Part shown: positions 16,680-25,784 of the stretch, in pieces
How positions within the stretch are numbered: position 1 is the first letter of the stretch
Layout: every line of letters begins with the position of its first letter
Made by a program: the position numbers and the translations under genes
Notes under the pieces: generated by a model
Told to the model about the DNA's origin: nothing
The model's database searches: none
What the model saw: the letters and a program-made list of their open reading frames with translations, nothing else
NCBI GenBank assembly: GCA_002311915.1
Contig: DCAF01000026.1
Coordinates: 37,268 to 95,924, forward strand
DNA: 58,657 nucleotides
Direction: 5' to 3'
Source: Sulfurovum sp. UBA1140
GTDB taxonomy: Bacteria; Campylobacterota; Campylobacteria; Campylobacterales; Sulfurovaceae

Positions 16680-17739
16680 GATAATCTGCTCCAATCGCTT
16701 CGGTAATGTTGCTGTATCCATCGGCTTCTATGAGTTTGGTAAGCCCCTCATTAATCTCTTTAATCATTTTAGGACCATTGTAGATAAGCATACTGTAGAC
16801 TTGAATCAGTGAGGCACCTGCTTTAATGCGTCGATAGGCATCTTCAGCATCTTCTATGCCTCCTACTGAAATGAGCGTGGTTTTTCCATAAAGCTCTCTG
16901 CCAATGGCTTGAAAAAGTTTGAACGATTTTTCTCTAACCAATGCACCCGAAATACCTCCAAAATCTTTGGCATGTTCGGTTAAGCTATAATCAATGGTAG
17001 TATTGGTGGCAATAATTCCCGAAGCCCCTGCTTTAACGGCTGTTTTGCAAAGGGTAATGGCATCATCAGCCTCCATATCAGGAGCTATCTTTAATAGAAT
17101 AGGCTGGTTGGTAATTGTTTTTGCCACAGTAAAGAGTTCTGTTATAAACGCTTCATTTTGCAAATCTCTTAACCCTGGGGTGTTGGGAGATGAGATATTA
17201 ATAATAATGTAGTCACCATAATCTTTAAACATATTAAGCAGTATCTCGTAATCCTTAATCGCTTCATCTTCGGGGGTGAGTTTATTTTTACCAATATTGA
17301 TACCAATAGGGTAGTCTAAAAAGTAGAGCTTATTGAGACGTTTAAGCATATACTCTGCCCCTTTGTTGTTAAAGCCCATAGCATTTTGAATGGAACGGTC
17401 TTCTTTTAATCTAAAGAGTCGTGGCGTGGGGTTACCTGCTTGTGGTTTAGGGGTAATGGTACCAATTTCGGTATAGCCAAACCCAAGGGTTGGTGTGGCA
17501 GTAATGTATTCACCATTTTTATCAAAACCTGCTGCCAAGCCCACAGGGTTAGAAAAGGTTGTTCCAAATAAATTTTGGCTAAGTGTTGAATTTTGAACAA
17601 AATAGTGATTTTTTAAAAGTCGTAAAAGGCTAGGTGCATAAACAACAGAACGAAGCCCCAAAGAAGCCAATGTATGTGCTGTCTCTGGGTCTAAGGTAAA
17701 AAGAACCTTTTTAATGGTTTGATAAGAAAAGAATGACAA
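16666..17739 (-). CDS. pyrD: Dihydroorotate dehydrogenase, quinone-dependent (class 2)
   Basis: PyrD oxidises dihydroorotate to orotate in pyrimidine synthesis, passing electrons to quinones at the inner membrane. The FMN-binding motifs GLAAGFDKNGEY and GTITPKPQAGNP are present. NISSPNTPGLRDLQ contains the catalytic serine of class 2 enzymes, and the C-terminal SVGGIEDAEDAY phosphate site is there. An N-terminal extension (about residues 1-45) is the membrane-associating helix pair of class 2. It is first in a unit with the M16 protease, dapA and fabL. Confidence 0.96.
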   Translation of the reverse strand: MSFFSYQTIKKVLFTLDPETAHTLASLGLRSVVYAPSLLRLLKNHYFVQNSTLSQNLFGTTFSNPVGLAAGFDKNGEYITATPTLGFGYTEIGTITPKPQAGNPTPRLFRLKEDRSIQNAMGFNNKGAEYMLKRLNKLYFLDYPIGINIGKNKLTPEDEAIKDYEILLNMFKDYGDYIIINISSPNTPGLRDLQNEAFITELFTVAKTITNQPILLKIAPDMEADDAITLCKTAVKAGASGIIATNTTIDYSLTEHAKDFGGISGALVREKSFKLFQAIGRELYGKTTLISVGGIEDAEDAYRRIKAGASLIQVYSMLIYNGPKMIKEINEGLTKLIEADGYSNITEAIGADYRANK

Positions 17740-17784
17740 TATCTACTCCAAATATTTTAATTGGCGTATTATATCAAAAAAAAA

Positions 17785-18294
17785 TCATTCAAAGTAGTAA
17801 TGTAACGAGAGCATCAAATTGGTATTGTTATCAATGTCTTTTAATTTACTACTTACCATATAACGGTATCCTAAATCAATGTCCATTGAGTTATTTAAAA
17901 CGTAGTTAAATCCACCATTAAGACCATAAAGATAACCTCTGTCTGTTCCTACGGTATTACCACTATGTTCAACTAAACCCAAAGAGAATCCAAGATAGGG
18001 TTTAAAAGGAATATTTTTAAATGCGTCGGTTAATATGCCTTTGTCCATTTGGATGATTAAGCTTTGAAATCTATCATTAGAATCTTCACCATAGTTGTAA
18101 CTGATGGCAGTTCTCCATGAGGCTGTCTGTTGTCCATATTTTAATCCTATAGAGGGGCTAGAGATGTTGTCATATTGTGTAGCAGATGCTTGTATACCAA
18201 CAAAACCATACATCTCTTCGATACCATCCGAGGCATAACTTATGCTGTTAAGCATTAAAGATGTTAAAAATATTTTACTAAATTGTTGTCTCAT
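17785..18294 (-). CDS. Small outer-membrane beta-barrel protein
   Basis: A 169-aa protein with a signal peptide ending around SISYA-SDG, followed by alternating beta strands rich in Tyr and Gly (GLKYGQQ, LGFSLGLVEHSG, DLGYRYMVSS) and a terminal phenylalanine motif (HYYFE) suited to BAM insertion. This suggests an 8-strand OmpA/opacity-like barrel. A TATAAT box lies upstream on the minus strand. Its specific role is unknown. Confidence 0.8.
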   Translation of the reverse strand: MRQQFSKIFLTSLMLNSISYASDGIEEMYGFVGIQASATQYDNISSPSIGLKYGQQTASWRTAISYNYGEDSNDRFQSLIIQMDKGILTDAFKNIPFKPYLGFSLGLVEHSGNTVGTDRGYLYGLNGGFNYVLNNSMDIDLGYRYMVSSKLKDIDNNTNLMLSLHYYFE

Positions 18295-18351
18295 GTTATG
18301 AAAACCTTTTGTGATTAATTGTGTTTAAATTATAGCACTTTTTACTTAATA

Positions 18352-19158
18352 TTAAAGCGTTCTTAAACGACTGAATAATAAAAAGATAAAGAGTGAAAGT
18401 GCAGATATTAAAATAATTGAGGCACCCGAAGCTATATCAAATGTATAAGAGAATCCCAGTCCACAGAGGGTAAAAATAGATGAGAAAATTCCTGAGAGTA
18501 TCATCATCATATAGAGTGTGTTTGAGAGCTTTTCTGCAATATAGACAGGAATGGTCAAAAGAGCAATAACCAAAATAAGCCCCACCACCTTAATGGCGAC
18601 CACCACCGTTAGTGCAGAGAGCATGAGTATAAGGGTATAGAAAAACTTAACATTAATACCCCGTAAGGTAGCATATTCACTATCATACGAGACAGCTAGA
18701 ATATCACGATACCAAAAAGTAATTATAAAAATAATAACGCCCAAAAGCCCCCCCATGTAGTAGAGGTCTTCACGGCTTACGGCTAGAATTGAGCCAAAAA
18801 GATAGCTCATAAGGTCAACATTGTATCCAGGAGTAAGGTCGATAAGTATCACACCTAGTGCCATTCCTACTGCCCACATAAGACCAATAAAAGTATCCAT
18901 TCGGTTACGGTGAGTAAGGGTAATAAAGGCAATAATTAGTGATGCCATCACAGCAAAGAGCGAAGCTCCTAAAAAGATGGGTAAGCCAAAATAGACTGCC
19001 ATTCCAATTCCACCATACGCAGTGTGTGCGATGCCTCCTGCTAAGAAAACCATGCGATTAACAACAATAAGTGAGCCGATAATTCCCGAAGCCAACGAGA
19101 CCAATAGACCAGCAATAAGTGCATTTTGTACAAATTCATACGAGAGTGCTTCTAACAT
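18352..19158 (-). CDS. znuB: Zinc/manganese ABC transporter permease (ZnuB-like)
   Basis: A 268-aa integral membrane protein of the ABC-3 permease family, with about eight hydrophobic helices and the conserved GGIAHTAYGGIGMA loop that contacts the ATPase. It ends the znuABC unit (A at 19894, C at 19162, B here), with gaps of 3 nt between genes. The metal is most likely zinc, given the His-rich binding protein; manganese cannot be excluded. Confidence 0.92.
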   Translation of the reverse strand: MLEALSYEFVQNALIAGLLVSLASGIIGSLIVVNRMVFLAGGIAHTAYGGIGMAVYFGLPIFLGASLFAVMASLIIAFITLTHRNRMDTFIGLMWAVGMALGVILIDLTPGYNVDLMSYLFGSILAVSREDLYYMGGLLGVIIFIITFWYRDILAVSYDSEYATLRGINVKFFYTLILMLSALTVVVAIKVVGLILVIALLTIPVYIAEKLSNTLYMMMILSGIFSSIFTLCGLGFSYTFDIASGASIILISALSLFIFLLFSRLRTL

Positions 19159-19161
19159 AAT

Positions 19162-19890
19162 TTAGCCTTTGAGTCTATTAAAAAAGTTGACTTCACAGAA
19201 GTGGTCAGCCTGATTAAGTTCGGCTTTCTCTTCTTGGGTGAGGTGGTGATAGATTAAGCGTTTGTTAATATGAACTACTTTATTGGCAAACTCTAAGACC
19301 ACTGAAATATCATGACTGACCACAATAATGGTAATGGTTTTATTCAGCAGTTGTAAGAGTTGATAAATCTGTTTTTGTCCATCAACATCAATACTAGAGG
19401 TCGGTTCATCTAAAATCAAAATCTGAGGATGCGCACATAACGCTCTGGCAATCATAACCCGTTGTCGTTGTCCACCTGAGAGTTCACCAATCTTTTTTTG
19501 AGCAAACTCTTTCATTCCCACTTGTGTTAACGCACCCATGGCACACATGGTCTCCTCTTTGGCATAACCAAAAAGAGGGCGTTTGGTACCGATATGACCC
19601 ATTAAAACAACTTCGATAACTTTAATGGGAAAGTCGGTATTGACATTGGTATTTTGAGGAACATACCCAATTTTAGAGAGGTTCTTTTTAGGTTTTTCTC
19701 CAAAAGTTGTAATGGAGCCTTTTTGTATGGAGTTCATACCTAAAATAAGTTTAAGCAGGGTTGATTTCCCTCCACCGTTAGGCCCTATAATGGCTAAAAA
19801 ATCTCTCTCTTCAATGTCAAGGTTAATGTTGTCTAAAATTTTCTGTTTCTCATAGGCGAACGAGAGGTTTTTTATTTGAATAATGGACAT
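19162..19890 (-). CDS. znuC: Zinc/manganese ABC transporter ATP-binding protein (ZnuC-like)
   Basis: The 242-aa ABC ATPase has Walker A GPNGGGKSTLLKL, signature LSGGQRQRVMIARAL, Walker B ILILDEPTSSID and a switch histidine in VVSHD. It energises metal import with the neighbouring permease and binding protein. Confidence 0.94.
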   Translation of the reverse strand: MSIIQIKNLSFAYEKQKILDNINLDIEERDFLAIIGPNGGGKSTLLKLILGMNSIQKGSITTFGEKPKKNLSKIGYVPQNTNVNTDFPIKVIEVVLMGHIGTKRPLFGYAKEETMCAMGALTQVGMKEFAQKKIGELSGGQRQRVMIARALCAHPQILILDEPTSSIDVDGQKQIYQLLQLLNKTITIIVVSHDISVVLEFANKVVHINKRLIYHHLTQEEKAELNQADHFCEVNFFNRLKG

Positions 19891-19893
19891 TGT

Positions 19894-20769
19894 TTATTTG
19901 CTTCCCAAGGCGATGCTTTTTGCCAGTTTCTTTAAATTTTCTGACCAATTCTTACTTAAAGGAGAGGTCTTAATAACCTGAATACTCAGTTCTTTTGAGA
20001 TGGTCTGTGCCACTTGGTCAGAGAACTCTGGTTGGGTAAAAATGGCTTTGACTTGCTTCTCTTTCGCCTCTTTAATAATGCCAATAAGTTGCTTTGGTTT
20101 GGGGGTTTTCCCTTCGACTTCAATGGCTAACTGGTGCAATCCATACTGCTGTGCAAAGTATCCCCAAGCAGGGTGAAAGACCATAAAAGTAGTCTTTTTG
20201 GGAGTATCTTTTAGAATATTTCTTATCTCAAGGTCAAGTTGTTTTAACTCTTTTAGATAGTTGTTTAGATTGGCTTGGTAGTAATGGCTGTTGTTGGCAT
20301 CTAAGGATATAAGTGACTCGGCAATATTATGTGCAATCTGTTGTACCTTAATGGGGTTAACCCAAATATGTGGGTCTAAAATCATTTTTTTTGTTTGATG
20401 GTGATGCCCTTTATGGTTGTGACCCTGCATGGCAGTTCTCTTAATATCTTTTGAAATGTTATGGACAATAAGATTTCTGTTTTGATTGGTAAACTTCTCA
20501 AGCCAAACATTTTCAAACTCTACACCTATCGAAAGATACAAATCAGCTTTTGAAATTGCTTTCATTTGCGAAGGTTTGGGTTCATAAGTATGGGGTGAGT
20601 TACCAGGAAGAACCATGAGCGAGGTATTAATTTTATCCCCTCCAATTTTATTAACAAATTCCAGTTGAGGTTGAATGCTAACCACAACATTAAGTTTTGC
20701 AAAAGCAGAGGTAGAGGCGAATGTAATAAGTAGTAATAGTAATGTTTTTTTCATTTGGAATATTATCAT
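19894..20769 (-). CDS. znuA: Zinc ABC transporter substrate-binding protein (ZnuA-like)
   Basis: A periplasmic cluster-9 binding protein with a signal peptide (KKTLLLLLITFASTSAFA). Its zinc-ligand histidines lie in SPHTYEPKP, LDPHIWVNP and FHPAWGYFA. A charged His-rich loop (HNHKGHHHQ, near residue 120) between them is typical of zinc-specific ZnuA. The ATG at 20754 gives a cleaner signal peptide than the one at 20769. Neither has a ribosome binding site, so translation may be leaderless or use a short leader. It is divergent from an SLT-domain gene. Confidence 0.93.
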   Translation of the reverse strand: MIIFQMKKTLLLLLITFASTSAFAKLNVVVSIQPQLEFVNKIGGDKINTSLMVLPGNSPHTYEPKPSQMKAISKADLYLSIGVEFENVWLEKFTNQNRNLIVHNISKDIKRTAMQGHNHKGHHHQTKKMILDPHIWVNPIKVQQIAHNIAESLISLDANNSHYYQANLNNYLKELKQLDLEIRNILKDTPKKTTFMVFHPAWGYFAQQYGLHQLAIEVEGKTPKPKQLIGIIKEAKEKQVKAIFTQPEFSDQVAQTISKELSIQVIKTSPLSKNWSENLKKLAKSIALGSK

Positions 20770-20776
20770 AATTTTG

Positions 20777-20784
20777 GTTATAAT
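20777..20784. promoter_or_regulatory. Overlapping divergent -10 boxes of znuA and the 20826 gene
   Basis: On the plus strand TATAAT (20779-20784) is a -10 for the gene at 20826. On the minus strand TATAAC (20782-20777) would be the -10 of znuABC, only about 8 nt before the first znuA ATG. The two polymerase sites cannot be occupied at once. Confidence 0.45.
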
Positions 20785-20825
20785 CTGTGGTTTAAAATAT
20801 TAGAAAGTTAACAACCGAGGAACCC

Positions 20826-22109
20826 ATGAAAAACAGATTGAAAACAGCACTTATATTTCTACTCCTTAACCAACTTCTTTTTGCTACTTGCACAGATAAT
20901 CAGCAATTTTGGCAAGATAAAATTCAAAAAAGTACCACCATTGAGACTTTTTTTATAGAGAACCATGCGTGTCAGAACCATTTTTATAAGGCGTTAAATA
21001 GCCATGAAAAAATCTATTTTGATACGGTTTTGTATCCTAATAAACTGACTGCTACTCAATATAGAAATAGATGGATGGCGATGTTGCTTTCAGATAAGGA
21101 GTTTTTTAAACAGTTCTCTTTTTTTAATAACTACTTTACCACCCATAAGAATTCAGTCTCGAATCAAGAGTTAAGATGCTTTCAGAAGCAGAAAGGTTTT
21201 AAAGAGCCTGTTGATAAGATGGAGTTTTATAGTGAATTAGAGAAAAGAGGAATGAGTCATGATGTGGGGTATCTTTACCCTTTGATTCGTTGGTCACATG
21301 ATGCTACGGGGCGAGATATGTCGTTGAGCCGAGAACGGGTGAGTCTAGCAGAGTCTATCTTTGGTATTAAAAAAGGAGAGGTTGGCAATGGAGAGCAGTT
21401 GGCACGTTATTTGAGTATTTTTGATAATGAGTATACGTTTGCCTCGAACCACTTGGCAGATAAACTCAATATTGAAACAATGGATGCGTATAAACTGTTG
21501 GCGATTATCACCTATTTAGAGTCACGGGGAAATATTTTTGCGACTTCGACCACGGGGGCTTTTGGTCCGATGCAACTGACCATGCACTACTATATGATGT
21601 ATGGTGAACCCAATAATCCATTTAACCCTAAAGCGAGTTTGATTAAATTGGTTAATAAGTTTATACACTACCATCGGGTGGGTTACAGCCTTGATAGTTC
21701 GGTTATTTCTTATAAATCAGGTAGCTTGACAAAGTGTCAAAATGGTGCAGGAAGAGGGAGTGCTGATTGTCGGTACTATTATGATTATAAAAAGAAGATG
21801 CATGAGATGCAGTTTAAAAACTCTAAAGATGAGGTTTCTAGGCATCTAGCAGGAGCATCCTATTTTTCTGTAATAACAAATTCTTTAAAACGAAGGCTAA
21901 ATCCTAAAAATATAAGAGACTATGAACCCTATCAATATGCCATTTTAAAAGGGAACACTTTAAAAGAACGGGTCAAAGAGAGTATGCTTAAATCAGGTCA
22001 ATATTTCAACTCATTGGGCAAGATGAAACGCTCTGATATTTATAGGTTACAAGATAGATATGGGGTAGGAAGTATCGGGGTAATTTCGGATAAGAAGGTT
22101 TGCTATTAA
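20826..22109 (+). CDS. Secreted SLT-type lytic transglycosylase-like protein
   Basis: A 427-aa exported protein with an N-terminal signal peptide (LKTALIFLLLNQLLFA). Around residue 232 the segment ITYLESRGNIFATSTTGAFG followed by PMQLT matches the catalytic E-S motif and GAxGxMQ of Slt-family transglycosylases, which cut the glycan of peptidoglycan. The N-terminal 200 residues are helical and unlike known accessory domains. It has a GAGG ribosome binding site and stands alone next to znuABC, running divergently. Confidence 0.8.
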   Translation: MKNRLKTALIFLLLNQLLFATCTDNQQFWQDKIQKSTTIETFFIENHACQNHFYKALNSHEKIYFDTVLYPNKLTATQYRNRWMAMLLSDKEFFKQFSFFNNYFTTHKNSVSNQELRCFQKQKGFKEPVDKMEFYSELEKRGMSHDVGYLYPLIRWSHDATGRDMSLSRERVSLAESIFGIKKGEVGNGEQLARYLSIFDNEYTFASNHLADKLNIETMDAYKLLAIITYLESRGNIFATSTTGAFGPMQLTMHYYMMYGEPNNPFNPKASLIKLVNKFIHYHRVGYSLDSSVISYKSGSLTKCQNGAGRGSADCRYYYDYKKKMHEMQFKNSKDEVSRHLAGASYFSVITNSLKRRLNPKNIRDYEPYQYAILKGNTLKERVKESMLKSGQYFNSLGKMKRSDIYRLQDRYGVGSIGVISDKKVCY

Positions 22110-22172
22110 CACATCTGTTTTATTTTTAATGCTATAATCCCATCTTAATCTTAATTATTGGGAGTCAAAAGT

Positions 22173-22910
22173 ATGGAGATAATACTGATTTTAGTAGGGA
22201 TGATGGTCGGGACACTCTCGGGTTTCTTTGGTATTGGTGGGGGGATGATACTGGTTCCTGTACTGATGATACTGGGCTTTGATATTAAAGAGGCAATTGG
22301 AATCTCTATTGTACAGATGGTCTTCTCTTCGTTTTATGGCTCGTATTTGAACCATAAAAAAGGTTCTTTGGTCTTGGGTGAGGGTATTTGGGTTGGTGTT
22401 GGTGGCTTTGTAGGTGGTTTTATTGGGGCATATGGTTCTCGTATGATTTCTAGTGAAGTGTTACAGTATCTCTTTTTGGGCTTACTTGTTTTTGCTCTTT
22501 TTAGACTCTTTTCTGCCAAACCAAACGAGGATGAGACTGTAAAAACCATTAACCATATGATACTCTTTGGTGTGGGTATGGGTATTGGTATCTTTGCGAT
22601 TAGTTTGGGGGTAGGGGGGTCGATTCTGCTGACACCGATATTGGCAGGGTTCTTACATTATCCTATTAAAAAGGCAGTAAGTGCAGGGCTCTTTTTTGTG
22701 GCATTCTCTTCGGTTGCAGGGCTTATTAGCCACTTGAGTGTTGGAGATATTGAGTTAGAGAAGGGTATTTATGTGGCAGTTGCGTCACTCTTTGGGGTCT
22801 ATTTAGGGGTATGGCTTAAAGAGCATGTTAGCTCTTCTACGCATAAACTCTATTTGCTTATTATGTACTTGGTTGCGTTATTAATATTGGTTAAAAAATT
22901 ATGGTTTTAG
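22173..22910 (+). CDS. TauE/SafE family membrane exporter
   Basis: A 245-aa protein with about eight membrane helices and two repeats bearing GFFGIGGGMILVPVL and ISLGVGGSILLTPIL, the double signature of the TauE/SafE (sulfite/organosulfonate exporter) family. The ATG at 22173 is preferred over a TTG 15 nt upstream because GGGAG is well placed before it. A GCTATAATC box precedes the gene. The transported anion cannot be told from sequence. Confidence 0.9.
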   Translation: MEIILILVGMMVGTLSGFFGIGGGMILVPVLMILGFDIKEAIGISIVQMVFSSFYGSYLNHKKGSLVLGEGIWVGVGGFVGGFIGAYGSRMISSEVLQYLFLGLLVFALFRLFSAKPNEDETVKTINHMILFGVGMGIGIFAISLGVGGSILLTPILAGFLHYPIKKAVSAGLFFVAFSSVAGLISHLSVGDIELEKGIYVAVASLFGVYLGVWLKEHVSSSTHKLYLLIMYLVALLILVKKLWF

Positions 22911-22918
22911 GATAAATA

Positions 22919-25732
22919 ATGAAAAAAGATATGATAGAAGTCTTTGGGGCAAGAGAGAATAATTTAAAAGATATTAATATTGCTATTCCTAAAAATCAGT
23001 TGGTGGTGATTACAGGAATTAGTGGGAGTGGTAAATCTACTTTAGCATTTTCGACACTCTATGCCGAGGGTCAGAGACGCTATATTGAATCGCTCTCTTC
23101 GTATGCACGGCAGTTTTTAGGACGTGTAGGAAAACCCGATGTTGATAAGATAGAGGGGTTGACTCCTGCCATTGCGATTGACCAAAAAACCACCTCTAAA
23201 AACCCCCGTTCTACCGTGGGAACCATTACCGAGATTTATGACTATCTGCGTCTGTTATTTGCACGGGTAGGAAAACAGCACTGTCATGAGTGTTCTAAAC
23301 CCATCTCGTCGATGAGTGCGAGTGACATTATAGAAGAGGTTCTTAAACTGCCCGATGGTGCAAAACTGGTGATTATGGCTCCTTTGGTTAAAGAGAAAAA
23401 GGGAACCTTTACCGACATGATAGAATCTTTACGTCATAAAGGGTATGTACGGGCGATGATAGATGGGGTAATGGTACGTCTTGATGAAGAGATAGAGCTA
23501 TCTAAAACCAAGAAACATACCATTAAAGTGGTGATAGATAGGGTTGTGATTAAAGAAGAGAGCCGGGATAGAATTGGGCAAGATGTAGAAAAAGCCCTTA
23601 AAGAGGCGTATGGTGAAGTTGAACTAGAGGTGTTGAACTTTGAAGCGTTTAATCTTGATAGACAGCATATCCACTATTCGGAACACTTGGCGTGTTTTGA
23701 TTGTAAATTGAGTTTTGAGCCATTAGAACCCGTGAGTTTTTCATTTAACTCCCCTAAAGGTGCGTGTCCTTTATGTGATGGGTTAGGGATTCGTTATATG
23801 ATTGACCTGAAAAAAGTGATTGATACGGCATTGAGTATTGAAAAGGGTGCAGTTAAGATAATGTATGGTTTTAATAAAAGTTACTATACCAAATTTTTAA
23901 ACGCCTTTTGTGAACAGAACAATATTCCAACCGATGTAGCATATGAATCACTTGAAGAGTATCAGAAAAAAGCGATTTTGTATGGGGGGGGAAATGATGT
24001 GGCTTTCACATGGAAACGTCATAAGCTTAAACGAGAGTGGACAGGGGTGGTCAAGTTTGCTTATGATATGTTCTCTGACGAGAAAGATATGTCAGAGTTT
24101 ATGACCGAGAAGGTGTGTGACCGATGTGAAGGGCATCGTTTAAGACCCCGTTCGTTAGCCGTAAAGATAGAGGGGAAGAATATTGCAGATATTATTGATA
24201 TGCCTATTGAGAAAGCTTATGCTTATTTTGCTGATGCAGAGAGTTTTTCACACTTAAGTGAACAGAAAAAGTTGATTGCAAACTCGATTCTTAAAGAGAT
24301 AGAAGAGCGACTTTTCTTTTTATATGACGTGGGTTTGACTTATTTAACACTAGGGCGTGATGCTCGAACCATTTCAGGTGGAGAAGCCCAACGGATTCGT
24401 ATCGCTTCGCAGATTGGTTCAGGGCTTACGGGGGTAATGTATGTGCTAGATGAGCCAAGTATTGGACTGCATGAACGAGATACCATGAAGCTAATACGAA
24501 CGCTTCGTTCATTACAAGAGAAAGGAAATTCGGTGATTGTGGTCGAGCATGATAAAGAGACCATTATGTCAGCAGATTACGTTATTGATATTGGACCAGG
24601 GGCAGGGAAACATGGTGGTGAGGTGGTTTTTGCAGGAACGGGTAAAAAGATGATGAAGGCTAAAACGCTAACGGCTCAATACCTGTTTGGAGATAAAGAT
24701 ATATCTTATCCTCATGATAAACCTCAAGAGGAGTGGATAGAGATTAAAAATGTGACGCTGAACAATATTGAGAAGCTTTCGGCTAAGATTCCATTGAAAA
24801 ATTTTGTCTGTATTACGGGGGTGAGTGGCAGTGGAAAAAGTTCTTTGATACTTCAAACCCTTCTGCCCGTAGCAAGAGAGCTGTTAAATCATGCAAAAAA
24901 GGTCAATAAAGTTGATGGGGTCGAGATTAATGGATTAGAGAAGCTTGATAAAGTTATCTCGTTAGACCAAAGCCCCATTGGGCGAACGCCACGTTCAAAT
25001 CCTGCTACCTATACAGGAGTAATGGATGAGATACGAAAACTTTTTGCCAAGACCAAAGAGGCAGAGCTACGTGGGTATAAGATAGGACGGTTCTCTTTTA
25101 ACGTTAAAGGGGGACGGTGTGAGAAGTGTACAGGGGATGGTCAAATTAAAATAGAGATGCACTTTTTACCCGATGTATTGGTAACGTGTGATGGGTGTGC
25201 AGGAACACGATACAATGCTCAGACCCTAGAAGTTTTGTACCGAGGAAAGTCTATTGCAGATGTACTAGCCATGTCGGTTACCGAAGCGATGGAGTTTTTT
25301 AAAGCCGTTCCCTCTATTGCTATTAAACTTAAAACACTCATGGCAGTAGGGCTTGATTACATTACCCTTGGACAAAATGCCACGACACTCTCGGGGGGTG
25401 AAGCCCAACGGATAAAATTGAGTAAAGAGTTAAGTCGTAAAGATGCAGGTAAAACACTCTACATTCTAGATGAACCCACCACAGGATTGCATTTTGCCGA
25501 TGTTGATAGGCTCACAGGGGTACTGCATCATTTGGTAGATTTAGGTAACTCGGTGGTGGTGATAGAGCATAACCTAGATATGGTTAAAAATGCAGATTAT
25601 ATTATAGATATGGGTCCAGAAGGGGGCAATAAGGGGGGACTTATTATCTCAACAGGTTCACCTGAAGAGGTGGCTCGAACCCATGTCGAAACAGGCTCGT
25701 ATACGGGAAAATATTTGGTTAATGAAATCTAG
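22919..25732 (+). CDS. uvrA: UvrABC excinuclease subunit A
   Basis: UvrA is the DNA damage recognition ATPase of nucleotide excision repair. The 937-aa protein has two ABC cassettes: Walker A GISGSGKSTLAFSTL and GVSGSGKSSLILQTL, and signatures ISGGEAQRIRIASQI and LSGGEAQRIKLSKEL. Cys-rich zinc modules (CHECSK, CPLCDG, CEKCTGDG and CDGCAG) are also present. Full length and intact. A palindromic repeat begins within its stop codon. Confidence 0.98.
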   Translation: MKKDMIEVFGARENNLKDINIAIPKNQLVVITGISGSGKSTLAFSTLYAEGQRRYIESLSSYARQFLGRVGKPDVDKIEGLTPAIAIDQKTTSKNPRSTVGTITEIYDYLRLLFARVGKQHCHECSKPISSMSASDIIEEVLKLPDGAKLVIMAPLVKEKKGTFTDMIESLRHKGYVRAMIDGVMVRLDEEIELSKTKKHTIKVVIDRVVIKEESRDRIGQDVEKALKEAYGEVELEVLNFEAFNLDRQHIHYSEHLACFDCKLSFEPLEPVSFSFNSPKGACPLCDGLGIRYMIDLKKVIDTALSIEKGAVKIMYGFNKSYYTKFLNAFCEQNNIPTDVAYESLEEYQKKAILYGGGNDVAFTWKRHKLKREWTGVVKFAYDMFSDEKDMSEFMTEKVCDRCEGHRLRPRSLAVKIEGKNIADIIDMPIEKAYAYFADAESFSHLSEQKKLIANSILKEIEERLFFLYDVGLTYLTLGRDARTISGGEAQRIRIASQIGSGLTGVMYVLDEPSIGLHERDTMKLIRTLRSLQEKGNSVIVVEHDKETIMSADYVIDIGPGAGKHGGEVVFAGTGKKMMKAKTLTAQYLFGDKDISYPHDKPQEEWIEIKNVTLNNIEKLSAKIPLKNFVCITGVSGSGKSSLILQTLLPVARELLNHAKKVNKVDGVEINGLEKLDKVISLDQSPIGRTPRSNPATYTGVMDEIRKLFAKTKEAELRGYKIGRFSFNVKGGRCEKCTGDGQIKIEMHFLPDVLVTCDGCAGTRYNAQTLEVLYRGKSIADVLAMSVTEAMEFFKAVPSIAIKLKTLMAVGLDYITLGQNATTLSGGEAQRIKLSKELSRKDAGKTLYILDEPTTGLHFADVDRLTGVLHHLVDLGNSVVVIEHNLDMVKNADYIIDMGPEGGNKGGLIISTGSPEEVARTHVETGSYTGKYLVNEI

Positions 25733-25781
25733 GAAACGGAGCGTTTACGCCCGAATAACGGAGGCAGAGCCTTCCGATTCC
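25731..25781. repeat. Intergenic palindromic repeat, copy C (long form)
   Basis: On the minus strand it reads GGAATCGGAAGGCTCTGCC then TCCG, identical over 23 nt to copy A. An extra 22-nt segment containing a second hairpin (GCGTAAACGC) comes next, and the copy then ends TCCGTTTCC like copy A. It fills the space between the convergent uvrA and lptC genes. Confidence 0.7.
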
Positions 25782-25784
25782 AAT

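Noticed and set aside
16680..16721. Upstream ATG extension of the M16 protease
   Set aside because: It would bury the signal peptide and lengthen the overlap with pyrD; the GTG at 16679 has a better ribosome binding site.
20760..20800. Zur operator in the znuA promoter
   Set aside because: No convincing dyad of the expected form beyond the overlapping -10 boxes.
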